Assembly (NCBI GenBank): GCA_903842845.1
Contig: CAIMNN010000341.1
Coordinates: 1-5,558 of the forward strand
Length of the DNA: 5,558 bases
Reading direction: 5' to 3'
Origin: an uncultured Acidobacteriaceae bacterium
GTDB lineage: Bacteria > Acidobacteriota > Terriglobia > Terriglobales > Acidobacteriaceae
The notes beneath the pieces are model-generated. The model searched no databases. It saw nothing but the letters and a program-made list of their open reading frames with translations, and was not told the origin of the DNA. Positions 1-5,556 of this stretch are shown piece after piece; the stretch's first letter is position 1; each line of letters opens with the position of its first letter. The position numbers were made by a program, and so were the translations under genes.

Positions 1-1064
1 ATCACCTCGTCGAGCGTGTAGCCGACCGCCAGCTTGGCGGCGACCTTGGCGATCGGGAAGCCGGTCGCCTTCGACGCCAGCGCCGAGGAGCGCGAGACGC
101 GCGGGTTCATCTCGATGACGGTCATGCGGCCATCGGCGGGGTTGACGGCGAACTGCACGTTGCTTCCGCCGGTCTCGACGCCTATCTCGCGCATTACGGC
201 AAGCGCCGCGTCGCGCATCTTCTGGTACTCGCGGTCAGTGAGCGTCTGCGCCGGGGCTACTGTAATAGAGTCGCCGGTATGCACGCCCATGGGATCGAAG
301 TTTTCAATGGAGCAAATGATGATGACGTTGTCGGCGAGGTCGCGCATCACCTCGAGCTCGTACTCTTTCCAGCCGAGGACGCTTTCTTCGATGAGGCACT
401 CGTGCACTGGTGAGAGGTCGAGGCCGCGCGCCAAAATTTCCATCAGCTCTTCGCGGTTGTAAGCGATGCCACCGCCTGAGCCGCCGAGTGTAAAGCTGGG
501 GCGGATCAAAACAGGGAAGCCGAGCTTGCCGGCGAATTCAAGGCCGTCGCGGAGATTGTTGACCAGCGCGGATTTTGAAACCTCAAGGCCGATGCGCTGC
601 ATTGCGTCTTTGAAGAGCAGGCGGTCTTCGGCCTTTTTGATTGCGGCCAGCTTTGCGCCGATGAGCTCGACGTTGTATTTGTCGAGGACGCCTGCGTCAG
701 CGAGGTCGACGGCTAGGTTGAGCGCGGTCTGTCCGCCGACGGTGGGCAGCAGTGCGAAAATGCCGGGTGCGCGCTTGCCATCTGGCTGCGCAATGCCGTC
801 GCTCGCGGCGAGCATCTCGGTCTCAATGCGGATTATCTCTTCAACGTACTCGCGCGTCAGCGGCTCGACGTAAGTGCGGTCGGCGAGCTCGGGGTCGGTC
901 ATGATGGTTGCAGGGTTCGAGTTGACCAGCACCACCTCGTAGCCCTCCTGCTTGAGCGCCTTGCAGGCCTGCGTGCCGGAGTAGTCGAACTCGGCGGACT
1001 GGCCGATGACGATGGGGCCGGAGCCGATTACGAGAATTTTTTGAATGTCATTTCTGCGTGGCAT
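1..1064 (-). CDS. carB: Carbamoyl-phosphate synthase large subunit, N-terminal part (runs off the left edge)
   Basis: Synthetase subunit of carbamoyl-phosphate synthase. It makes carbamoyl phosphate from bicarbonate, two ATP and ammonia delivered by CarA, in the cytoplasm, for pyrimidine and arginine synthesis. The 354 codons present cover the N-terminal pre-ATP-grasp domain (about 1-140) and most of the first ATP-grasp (carboxyphosphate) domain. Visible motifs: IGSGPIVIGQ (13-22), NSNPATIMTD (48-57), LPTVGGQTALN (106-116), the glycine loop after R188 (GGSGGG, 194-199), GWKEYE (231-236), H262 in MGVHTGDS, Q304, and E318/N320/R322 in EMNPRVSRSSALASKATG. These correspond to R129, R169, E215, H243, Q285, E299 and N301 of E. 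coli CarB with a constant +19 shift, caused by an insertion near residues 81-103. The ATG at 1064 is favoured because MPRRNDIQKIL matches the family N-terminus and an AAGGA Shine-Dalgarno lies just upstream. It starts 7 bp after the preceding stop. About two thirds of the protein (a full CarB is about 1,070 residues) lies outside the window. Confidence 0.98.
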   Translation of the reverse strand, partial: MPRRNDIQKILVIGSGPIVIGQSAEFDYSGTQACKALKQEGYEVVLVNSNPATIMTDPELADRTYVEPLTREYVEEIIRIETEMLAASDGIAQPDGKRAPGIFALLPTVGGQTALNLAVDLADAGVLDKYNVELIGAKLAAIKKAEDRLLFKDAMQRIGLEVSKSALVNNLRDGLEFAGKLGFPVLIRPSFTLGGSGGGIAYNREELMEILARGLDLSPVHECLIEESVLGWKEYELEVMRDLADNVIIICSIENFDPMGVHTGDSITVAPAQTLTDREYQKMRDAALAVMREIGVETGGSNVQFAVNPADGRMTVIEMNPRVSRSSALASKATGFPIAKVAAKLAVGYTLDEV

Positions 1065-1071
1065 TGTTTTC

Positions 1072-1539
1072 TTATTCCTTGCCCGAATGTTTGTTGAATT
1101 TCTTCAAAGCCTTCTCGAAGTCGTGCTTGCTGGTCAGAACGGTAGAGCACTCATCCTCGCAAGCGCCGGGGCCAGCGATGACGTAAAGTTTTTTGTGTTC
1201 GGCGGCGATGACCAGTTCGTCTTCGACGATGATCTCGCGCATTGCCGGTGCGTACTTGGTGCGCGCCACACGGAAGACAAATGCGCCGTGGATGTTGCGG
1301 AACTCGAAGGCGCCTGCGGCGTCTGTCTTGGTGCTGTGGAGCGGTTTGCCATCGCGTTCCAGTGTGACTGCAACGCCGGTGAGCGGATTTCCGTCCGGCT
1401 TGACCACAACGCCAACAACATGCGTAAGGCGCTCGGGTCTGGGAAAGGTGTCCTGCGCCAGCATGGTCAGTGCTGATGCAGTGCAGAGCAGTGCCGCTGC
1501 GAGCGTCAGGAACTTCGGGATGATATTTTTATATGGCAT
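1072..1539 (-). CDS. Small exported protein with a CarboxypepD_reg-like (Ig-like beta-sandwich) domain
   Basis: 155-residue protein of unknown role lying between carA and carB. It has an apparent Sec signal peptide: a K4/K9 n-region and a hydrophobic stretch at about 10-28 (LTLAAALLCTASALTMLA), with possible cleavage before QDTF. No good lipobox is visible at C19. Residues about 40-122 fit the carboxypeptidase regulatory-like fold (PF13620 type): a GVVVKPDG strand-turn, PLTGVAVTL, TKTDAAGAFEF and a closing LYVIA strand. The pattern 'xxDGxPLxGVxVTL ... TxTDAxGxFxF' is diagnostic. The C-terminal tail has two cysteines (C127, C131) that could form a disulfide, then a Lys-rich helix (DFEKALKKFNKH). 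In other proteins this fold mediates binding at the cell surface or periplasm; the ligand here cannot be told. The frame also opens at TTG 1557 (161 aa), but ATG 1539 puts the signal peptide in a normal position, with a weak GAGAA in front. The stop is 7 bp before carB. Confidence 0.85.
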   Translation of the reverse strand: MPYKNIIPKFLTLAAALLCTASALTMLAQDTFPRPERLTHVVGVVVKPDGNPLTGVAVTLERDGKPLHSTKTDAAGAFEFRNIHGAFVFRVARTKYAPAMREIIVEDELVIAAEHKKLYVIAGPGACEDECSTVLTSKHDFEKALKKFNKHSGKE

Positions 1540-1567
1540 GTTCTCGTTGTCCGGCAAAAATGTTGTT

Positions 1568-1597
1568 ACACAAAGAGAAGCACGGCCTGAGCCGTGC
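1568..1597 (-). terminator. Hairpin with T-rich tail after carA (possible partial terminator or attenuator)
   Basis: Perfect 7-bp inverted repeat: GCACGGC (1580-1586) and GCCGTGC (1591-1597) around a 4-base loop. It begins 9 bases past the carA stop codon. Read on the minus strand, the stem is followed by TTCTCTTTGTGT, with eight T in twelve but broken by C and G. This resembles an intrinsic terminator with an imperfect U-tract, so partial termination, or stabilisation of the carA mRNA 3' end, is more likely than a complete stop. In the plus direction the stem is not followed by T residues. Confidence 0.5.
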
Positions 1598-1606
1598 CAT
1601 TGAAAA

Positions 1607-2740
1607 CTACTTCCACTCCTCTATCAGTTTGCGGAAATCGTTGAAGAGGTAGTTTGAGTCGTGCGGGCCCGGGGCGGCCTCAGGGTGGTACTGCACGCTG
1701 AAGAGTGGCAGCGACTTGTGGCGCAGGCCTTCGAGCGTGTTGTCGTTGAGGTCGACGTGGGTGAGTTCGACTTCGTTGGCGTTGAGGGAGTCGGGGTCGA
1801 CGGCGAAGTTGTGGTTGTGCGCCGTTATCTCCACCTTGCCGGTGCGGTTGTTTTTGACCGGGTGGTTGCCGCCGTGGTGGCCGAACTTGAGCTTGTAGGT
1901 TTTGCCGCCGAGCGCGAGGCCGGTGAGTTGATGACCGAGACAGATTCCAAAGACCGGCACACGGCCGAGAAACTTGCGAATGGCGTTGACGGCATATGTG
2001 ACGGGCTCAGGATCGCCGGGGCCGTTGGAAAGAAAAATTCCGTCGGGCTTGAGTTCGAGCACGTCCTCGGCTTTGGTTTCGGCGGGGACGACGGTGACTC
2101 GCATGCCTTCGCGGACCAGCATGCGGAGAATGTTCTGCTTGATGCCGAAGTCGTACGCGACGACGTGGAGCAGCTTCCGGTCCACGGCTTGCGGAGCGAG
2201 AAGAAAATCGCCGGACTGATTGCGCGGGTCGGAGGAATCAAAAGTGTAGATTGATTTCGTGCTGACGACGCGGGCAAGGTCGGTACCGTCCATTTTTGGA
2301 ATAGAGCGGGCCTTTTTCACCAGCGCCTCGGGGTCAGAGACATCGGTCGAGAGCACGCCGCGCATCACGCCGTGAGTACGGAGGTGGCGAACCAGTGCGC
2401 GGGTGTCGATCTCAGAGAGAACCGGAACTGAATACCGCTCCATGTACTCGTCCGTGACCTGCTCGGAGCGCCAGTTGGAGCTGGTTTCAGAGAGTTCGCG
2501 CACGATGAGGCCCTCGATATAGGGCTTCGAGGACTCGTTGTCTGCCTGGTTGGTTCCGTAGTTGCCGATCTGGGGATTCGTCAAAACGACGATCTGACCA
2601 GCATAGGAGGGGTCGGTGGCAATTTCCTGGTAGCCGGTAAGGGAAGTATTAAACACCACTTCGCCCCGGCACTCGCCTGGGGCACCATAGCCTTTGCCCA
2701 GAAAAATGCGCCCGTCTTCGAGCGCGAGAATCGCCTGCAT
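1607..2740 (-). CDS. carA: Carbamoyl-phosphate synthase small (glutamine amidotransferase) subunit
   Basis: Hydrolyses glutamine and passes ammonia through a tunnel to CarB. The length, 377 aa, is typical of the family. Residues 1-150 form the CPSase small-chain domain, with the family signatures LEDGRIFLGKGYGA, FNTSLTGYQEIATDPSYAGQ, TNPQIGNYGTN and IDTRALVRHLR. Residues about 190-375 form the class I GATase domain: SNGPGDP (238-244), the nucleophile elbow FGICLGHQ with C267, GGNHPV, HNHNFAV, and the catalytic pair H352/E354 in YHPEAAPGP. All catalytic residues are intact. The ATG at 2740 is supported by a GGAGAGG Shine-Dalgarno a few bases upstream. The gene lies 118 bp downstream of lepB. 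Its carB partner is not adjacent: 67 bp of spacer with a hairpin, then a gene for an unrelated exported protein, come between them. The stop is TAG. Confidence 0.98.
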   Translation of the reverse strand: MQAILALEDGRIFLGKGYGAPGECRGEVVFNTSLTGYQEIATDPSYAGQIVVLTNPQIGNYGTNQADNESSKPYIEGLIVRELSETSSNWRSEQVTDEYMERYSVPVLSEIDTRALVRHLRTHGVMRGVLSTDVSDPEALVKKARSIPKMDGTDLARVVSTKSIYTFDSSDPRNQSGDFLLAPQAVDRKLLHVVAYDFGIKQNILRMLVREGMRVTVVPAETKAEDVLELKPDGIFLSNGPGDPEPVTYAVNAIRKFLGRVPVFGICLGHQLTGLALGGKTYKLKFGHHGGNHPVKNNRTGKVEITAHNHNFAVDPDSLNANEVELTHVDLNDNTLEGLRHKSLPLFSVQYHPEAAPGPHDSNYLFNDFRKLIEEWK

Positions 2741-2768
2741 TGCCTCTCCATAGGAGTGGATTTTATCG

Positions 2769-2777
2769 ATTTTAACA
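2769..2777 (-). promoter_or_regulatory. Candidate extended -10 element upstream of carA
   Basis: On the minus strand this reads TGTTAAAAT, a TGn motif followed by TAAAAT (5 of 6 to TATAAT), about 30 bases before the carA start. A second GATAAAAT follows nearby in the same AT-rich patch. No convincing -35 box stands at 16-18 bp spacing, so this depends on the extended -10 alone. It would let carA be transcribed separately from lepB. Confidence 0.3.
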
Positions 2778-2810
2778 GGTTTGGTTCTGGATAACTCGGT
2801 TCTTTTAACG

Positions 2811-2849
2811 CTGGAGCAGAATCAATTTTCACGGGGCTAAACTGCTCAG
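2811..2849 (-). repeat. Imperfect inverted repeat in the lepB-carA gap
   Basis: CTGGAGCAG (2811-2819) and CTGCTCAG (2842-2849) pair as an 8-bp stem with one bulged base around a 22-base loop, beginning shortly after the lepB stop. No T-run follows on the minus strand, so it is not an ordinary intrinsic terminator. It could be a leader structure, a protein-binding site or chance. The rest of the 118-bp gap is AT-rich and contains AGAACC twice, on either side of a short spacer. Confidence 0.25.
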
Positions 2850-2858
2850 ATTGAACGT

Positions 2859-3485
2859 TTACTTCACCACGCCCGCATCTTTGGCCGGCCAGTAGACGAG
2901 CGCGGCTTTGCCGTAGATGAGTTCGGCGTCGATTGCGCCGAAGTCGCGGCTGTCATAAGAGATGTTGCGGTGGTCGCCCATGACGAAGTATTCACCGGGG
3001 GGTACGGTCAGCTCCGGCATGGAGCGATTGTCGCGGAAGGTCGGGGGTACGTACGGCTCGTCGAGCTTTTGCCCGTTGACGAATACAAAGCCGTGGTCGA
3101 TTCGGATGCGGTCGCCGGGGGTGCCGACGACGCGCTTGATGAAGCTCTCTTCGAGGTGACGTGGGTAGCGGAATACGACGACATCGCCGCGCTCGACTTT
3201 GGTCAGGTGGTAGACGAACTTGTTGATGAAGATGCGGTCGCTGTCCTCAAGCCTCGGCAGCATGGACGTTCCCTCCACGCGCACCGGTTGAAAGAGAAAG
3301 ACGATGATAAAGACCGCGGCGCATGCGGCGAGGATGAGGTCGCGCATCCAGAGCGTGACAATGGACGTGGCACGCGGTGCCTTTGCGGCCGATGCCGCGG
3401 AAGTGGCCTGCGTCTGTGACGAATCAACGAAGATAGAAGCTTCTGTTGTATTGGTCTCTATTGGGTTGGGGATCTTTTGTTCCAT
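2859..3485 (-). CDS. lepB: Signal peptidase I
   Basis: Inner-membrane serine protease (family S26) that cleaves Sec and Tat signal peptides on the outer side of the membrane. It has 208 aa. Residues 1-46 are a Ser/Thr/Ala-rich, presumably disordered cytoplasmic tail. One transmembrane helix spans about 48-66 (DLILAACAAVFIIVFLF). Box B EGTSMLP carries the nucleophile S74. Box C is DRIFINKFVY, box D RGDVVVFRYP with SFIKRVVGTPGD carries the general base K117, and box E GDHRNISYDSRDFG is at 170-183. Both catalytic residues are present. Box E has H172 where Asn is most usual (GDN). A single TM and about 200 residues resemble the Bacillus/cyanobacterial form more than the larger E. coli LepB. The ATG at 3485 lies 15 bp after the preceding stop and has no clear Shine-Dalgarno, suggesting translational coupling. 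A shorter start at Met47 would remove the tail but leave the helix no cytoplasmic flank. Confidence 0.95.
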   Translation of the reverse strand: MEQKIPNPIETNTTEASIFVDSSQTQATSAASAAKAPRATSIVTLWMRDLILAACAAVFIIVFLFQPVRVEGTSMLPRLEDSDRIFINKFVYHLTKVERGDVVVFRYPRHLEESFIKRVVGTPGDRIRIDHGFVFVNGQKLDEPYVPPTFRDNRSMPELTVPPGEYFVMGDHRNISYDSRDFGAIDAELIYGKAALVYWPAKDAGVVK

Positions 3486-3500
3486 TTGTCTACTACCAGA

Positions 3501-4358
3501 TTACAGGCAGCCGAGGGTTTCGGGGGGACACATCATCTTCTGGGGGTGGGGTTTGTCCATGGGCCTGGGTTGATTGGGGGATGGGACGAGCTGCGTTCCG
3601 GTGCCGTTGCCTGCGGAGAGGTTGGTCTCCTCGAGGAGGAGGGGGCGCTGGAGGAGCATTTCCACCTGTGTGCCGCTGGGTATGTTGACGTCAGCGCCAC
3701 GGGTGAAGAGCGAGACCAGGCCGACCGTTGCAGCGCCTGCTGCGAGGCCTCCAAGCCCGCCTGCTAGCGGGTGGCCAGCGCCGAGTCCGCCGATGGAGCC
3801 GATGGTTCCGCCGGTGGGGATGGCTATCTCGGCGGTCTTGCCGGCGTTGCGTCCCTTGTTGGCCTTCTGCTCAATGGTGCCTTCGCCGTCCTTCTTGACG
3901 GTCTGCTGGCTGGCACCGGGCAGGCTGTTGACGATGCCTGGTATCTCCACGACCGAGCCGTTGGGGAAGATGACGGAGGTGAAGTGCATATCGAGTTGTG
4001 CGCGGCCCTTGACGTGGCCGGCGCGCTGGATGCGGTCGATCACGCCCTGTACGTAAACGCCGGTGGGAATGACGACGCGGTTCTGGACGACAACGGGGAA
4101 GATGGAGGTGAGGTAAACGCCGTCGCCGGCCTGCGCACCGCTTGTGTTGATGGCGCTGGTGAGTTGGAGCAGGACCTTGGTTCCGGCAGGAACGGTGAGG
4201 GTCTTCCTGGTGGGAGGTTCGGCTGTTTGTGAGGGTTCCGCTGCGGGCTGCTGTGCTTGAGTCGGCTCGGCGGTTTGAGCAGGAGTGGGTTGCTCCTGCG
4301 CTGGGCATAGGAATGGAAGCAGCAGGAATGCGAGGACAGCAAGAAGAGCAGGGCGCAC
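3501..4358 (-). CDS. Exported protein with a VirB10/TrbI-like C-terminal barrel
   Basis: 285-aa protein starting with GTG at 4358. It has a hydrophobic signal peptide (about 4-18, ending LCPAQ), then a Pro/Gln/Thr/Glu-rich linker (about 21-50). Residues 53-140 read like the VirB10/TrbI C-terminal domain: VPAGTKVLLQLTSAINT, VVIPTGVYVQGVID, and a strand pair ending SVIFPNGSVVEI. A glycine-rich insert (184-209) and a hydrophobic stretch (205-218) lead to IPSGTQVEMLLQRPLLLEE (226-244), resembling the final VirB10 strand. The tail has two cysteines (C277, C284) near the C-terminus. VirB10 bridges the inner and outer membranes in type IV secretion. This copy lacks the usual N-terminal cytoplasmic and TM segment and has no secretion genes beside it, so a stand-alone periplasmic or outer-membrane barrel is more likely. 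The fold assignment is by pattern recall, not a search. lepB follows 15 bp after its stop. Confidence 0.8.
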   Translation of the reverse strand: MRPALLAVLAFLLLPFLCPAQEQPTPAQTAEPTQAQQPAAEPSQTAEPPTRKTLTVPAGTKVLLQLTSAINTSGAQAGDGVYLTSIFPVVVQNRVVIPTGVYVQGVIDRIQRAGHVKGRAQLDMHFTSVIFPNGSVVEIPGIVNSLPGASQQTVKKDGEGTIEQKANKGRNAGKTAEIAIPTGGTIGSIGGLGAGHPLAGGLGGLAAGAATVGLVSLFTRGADVNIPSGTQVEMLLQRPLLLEETNLSAGNGTGTQLVPSPNQPRPMDKPHPQKMMCPPETLGCL

Positions 4359-4363
4359 AGAAA

Positions 4364-4368
4364 CCTCC
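4364..4368 (-). promoter_or_regulatory. Shine-Dalgarno that decides the GTG start at 4358
   Basis: On the minus strand GGAGG lies 5 bases before the GTG codon (GGAGGTTTCTGTG). This near-perfect site supports GTG 4358 as the start, placing the hydrophobic signal peptide directly at the N-terminus. Confidence 0.8.
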
Positions 4369-4377
4369 GATACCTTA

Positions 4378-4383
4378 GTTATA
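4378..4383 (-). promoter_or_regulatory. Candidate -10 box for the minus-strand block
   Basis: Reads TATAAC on the minus strand (5 of 6 to consensus), about 20 bases before the GTG start at 4358, so the leader would be very short. The region at 16-18 bp upstream is GC-rich, with no recognisable -35. The divergent spacer 4359-4470 must hold the start signal for this block unless transcription enters from outside, which is impossible here because the next gene points away. Confidence 0.3.
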
Positions 4384-4405
4384 GACGCATCCTGCCGCCA
4401 GCGGG

Positions 4406-4435
4406 CTCACATGGTGGAAGTGTGATGAATATAGT
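4406..4435 (+). promoter_or_regulatory. Candidate sigma70-type promoter for the serine hydrolase
   Basis: CTCACA (4406-4411, 4 of 6 to TTGACA) and TATAGT (4430-4435, 5 of 6 to TATAAT) are separated by 18 bp. Transcription would begin near 4442, leaving a short leader that contains AGGA (4460-4463), seven bases before the ATG at 4471. The consensus match is moderate and was judged by eye only. Confidence 0.35.
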
Positions 4436-4470
4436 GAACTCCTTACAGGGTTTCGCGCTAGGATTCTCGT

Positions 4471-5556
4471 ATGGCGGTTACGGCACAATCAGAGCGATTT
4501 GCCACAGCAGAGCGGCTGCTGGCGGATGCGTTTGCGCGGTGTGTGATGCCGGGTTGCGCTTATGGGGTTTATGCGGGTGGCCAGGTTGTGGCCAAGGCGT
4601 TGGGTGGATTTACGTATGAGGCTGAGAGCCCGCGCGTGTTGCCCGCGACGCGGTTTGATGTGGCGAGCGTGACCAAGGTTGTGGCGACGACGGCTGCGGC
4701 TATGCTGCTGGTGCAGCAGGGATTGATGGATGTGAGTCAGCCGATCGGTGAACTGCTTCCCGGGTTCATCATCGGGCGCGAGGATACGCGTTGGGCGCGG
4801 CAGGTTACGGTGGCGCAACTGCTGGCGCATTCGTCGGGGTTGCCGGGATATGTGGAGCTGTTCCGCACGGCGAAGACTTCAGCAGAGTTGTTGAAGGCTT
4901 GTTTGGAGCTGCCGATAGAGGCTGAGCCGGGAACGCGCGCGGAGTACTCGGACCCTGGATTCATGCTGTTGGGCAAGGTGATAGAGGTTATTACGCGTGA
5001 GCCGCTGGACGTGTGGACTGCGCGAGAGGTCTTTCAGCCGCTGGGAATGTTGGCGACTGGATTTACGCCTGTTGCGGGCGAGCGAGTGCTGATTCCGCCG
5101 ACGGAGATTGATGCGAGCTTCCGCATGCGGATGATTCAGGGCGAAGTACAGGACGAGAACGCGGCCGTGATGAAAGGCGTTGCGGGACATGCGGGATTGT
5201 TTGCCAATGTGGAGGATTTGCTGAGGTTTGCGGCGGCGGTGATTGCGGGCGACGCGCTATTCAACGCGGAGACAGTTGCGCGGTTTGCTGAACGGCAGTT
5301 GCCGAAGGGAAGTTCGCGTGCGCTTGGTTGGGATACGCCTTTGGAATCAGGTTCTTCGGCTGGGCAGTTCTACTCTGCGCGGTCGATTGGGCATTTGGGT
5401 TACAGCGGTTGTTCGTTATGGATAGACCTTGAGGGGCGGATTGCGATTGTGCTGCTGACGAACCGGACCTGGCCAGAGCGAAGTGAGCAGAGCCATTTGG
5501 GAATCAAGGAGTTGCGGCCGAGGTTCCATGATGCTGTTCGCGAGGCGCTTCGATAA
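4471..5556 (+). CDS. Serine hydrolase of the beta-lactamase / CubicO superfamily (class C-like)
   Basis: 361-aa protein of the PF00144 (Beta-lactamase) family, which includes class C beta-lactamases, DD-peptidases and esterases. The catalytic SxxK is S66-V-T-K69 in FDVASVTKV. LLAHSSGLPGY (117-127) is the typical following segment. The second motif is Y159-S-D161, in place of the Y-x-N of true class C enzymes. The third is H308-L-G310 in GHLGYSG, replacing KTG, as is usual for the esterase/CubicO branch. VAGHAGLFANVEDLLRFA (237-254) resembles members fused to or encoded beside beta-N-acetylglucosaminidases in muropeptide recycling. There is no signal peptide: the N-terminus is polar, with no long hydrophobic run, so it is probably cytoplasmic. 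The ATG at 4471 has AGGA at a 7-base spacing. Substrate is unknown; an esterase or a muropeptide-related hydrolase is more likely than a drug-resistance enzyme. Transcribed divergently from the minus-strand block; the stop TAA is complete. Confidence 0.93.
   Translation: MAVTAQSERFATAERLLADAFARCVMPGCAYGVYAGGQVVAKALGGFTYEAESPRVLPATRFDVASVTKVVATTAAAMLLVQQGLMDVSQPIGELLPGFIIGREDTRWARQVTVAQLLAHSSGLPGYVELFRTAKTSAELLKACLELPIEAEPGTRAEYSDPGFMLLGKVIEVITREPLDVWTAREVFQPLGMLATGFTPVAGERVLIPPTEIDASFRMRMIQGEVQDENAAVMKGVAGHAGLFANVEDLLRFAAAVIAGDALFNAETVARFAERQLPKGSSRALGWDTPLESGSSAGQFYSARSIGHLGYSGCSLWIDLEGRIAIVLLTNRTWPERSEQSHLGIKELRPRFHDAVREALR

Noticed and set aside
34..873. Two plus-strand open frames (34-462 and 466-873) at the left edge
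   Set aside because: Both are complementary to carB, whose minus-strand translation matches the family along its whole length.
1045..1476. Plus-strand open frame opposite the exported small protein and the carB start
   Set aside because: It overlaps two supported genes in antisense. The minus-strand reading has a signal peptide and a recognisable domain, while this one has neither.
1661..2254. Long plus-strand open frame (197 codons) opposite carA
   Set aside because: It is the antisense of a fully intact carA. Its Val/Gly/Glu-rich composition is what a GC-rich complementary strand gives, and no family pattern or good start is visible.
2581..2832. Minus-strand frame starting upstream of carA that could be a leader peptide gene
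   Set aside because: It begins with GTG at 2832 without a Shine-Dalgarno and runs deep into carA in another frame. There is no run of regulatory codons, so it looks like a shadow.
3203..4342. Arg/Ser/Pro-rich alternative frames inside lepB and the VirB10-like gene
   Set aside because: They are typical out-of-frame readings of GC-rich coding DNA, overlapping genes with clear motifs and start signals.
4394..4406. Small CCGC-CA-GCGG palindrome in the divergent spacer, considered as an operator
   Set aside because: The stem is only 4 bp in GC-rich DNA, too short to separate from chance.
4422..4619. Short plus-strand frame (65 codons) starting just before the serine hydrolase
   Set aside because: It overlaps the first 50 codons of the hydrolase out of frame and lacks a ribosome binding site. 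The hydrolase start at 4471 has one.
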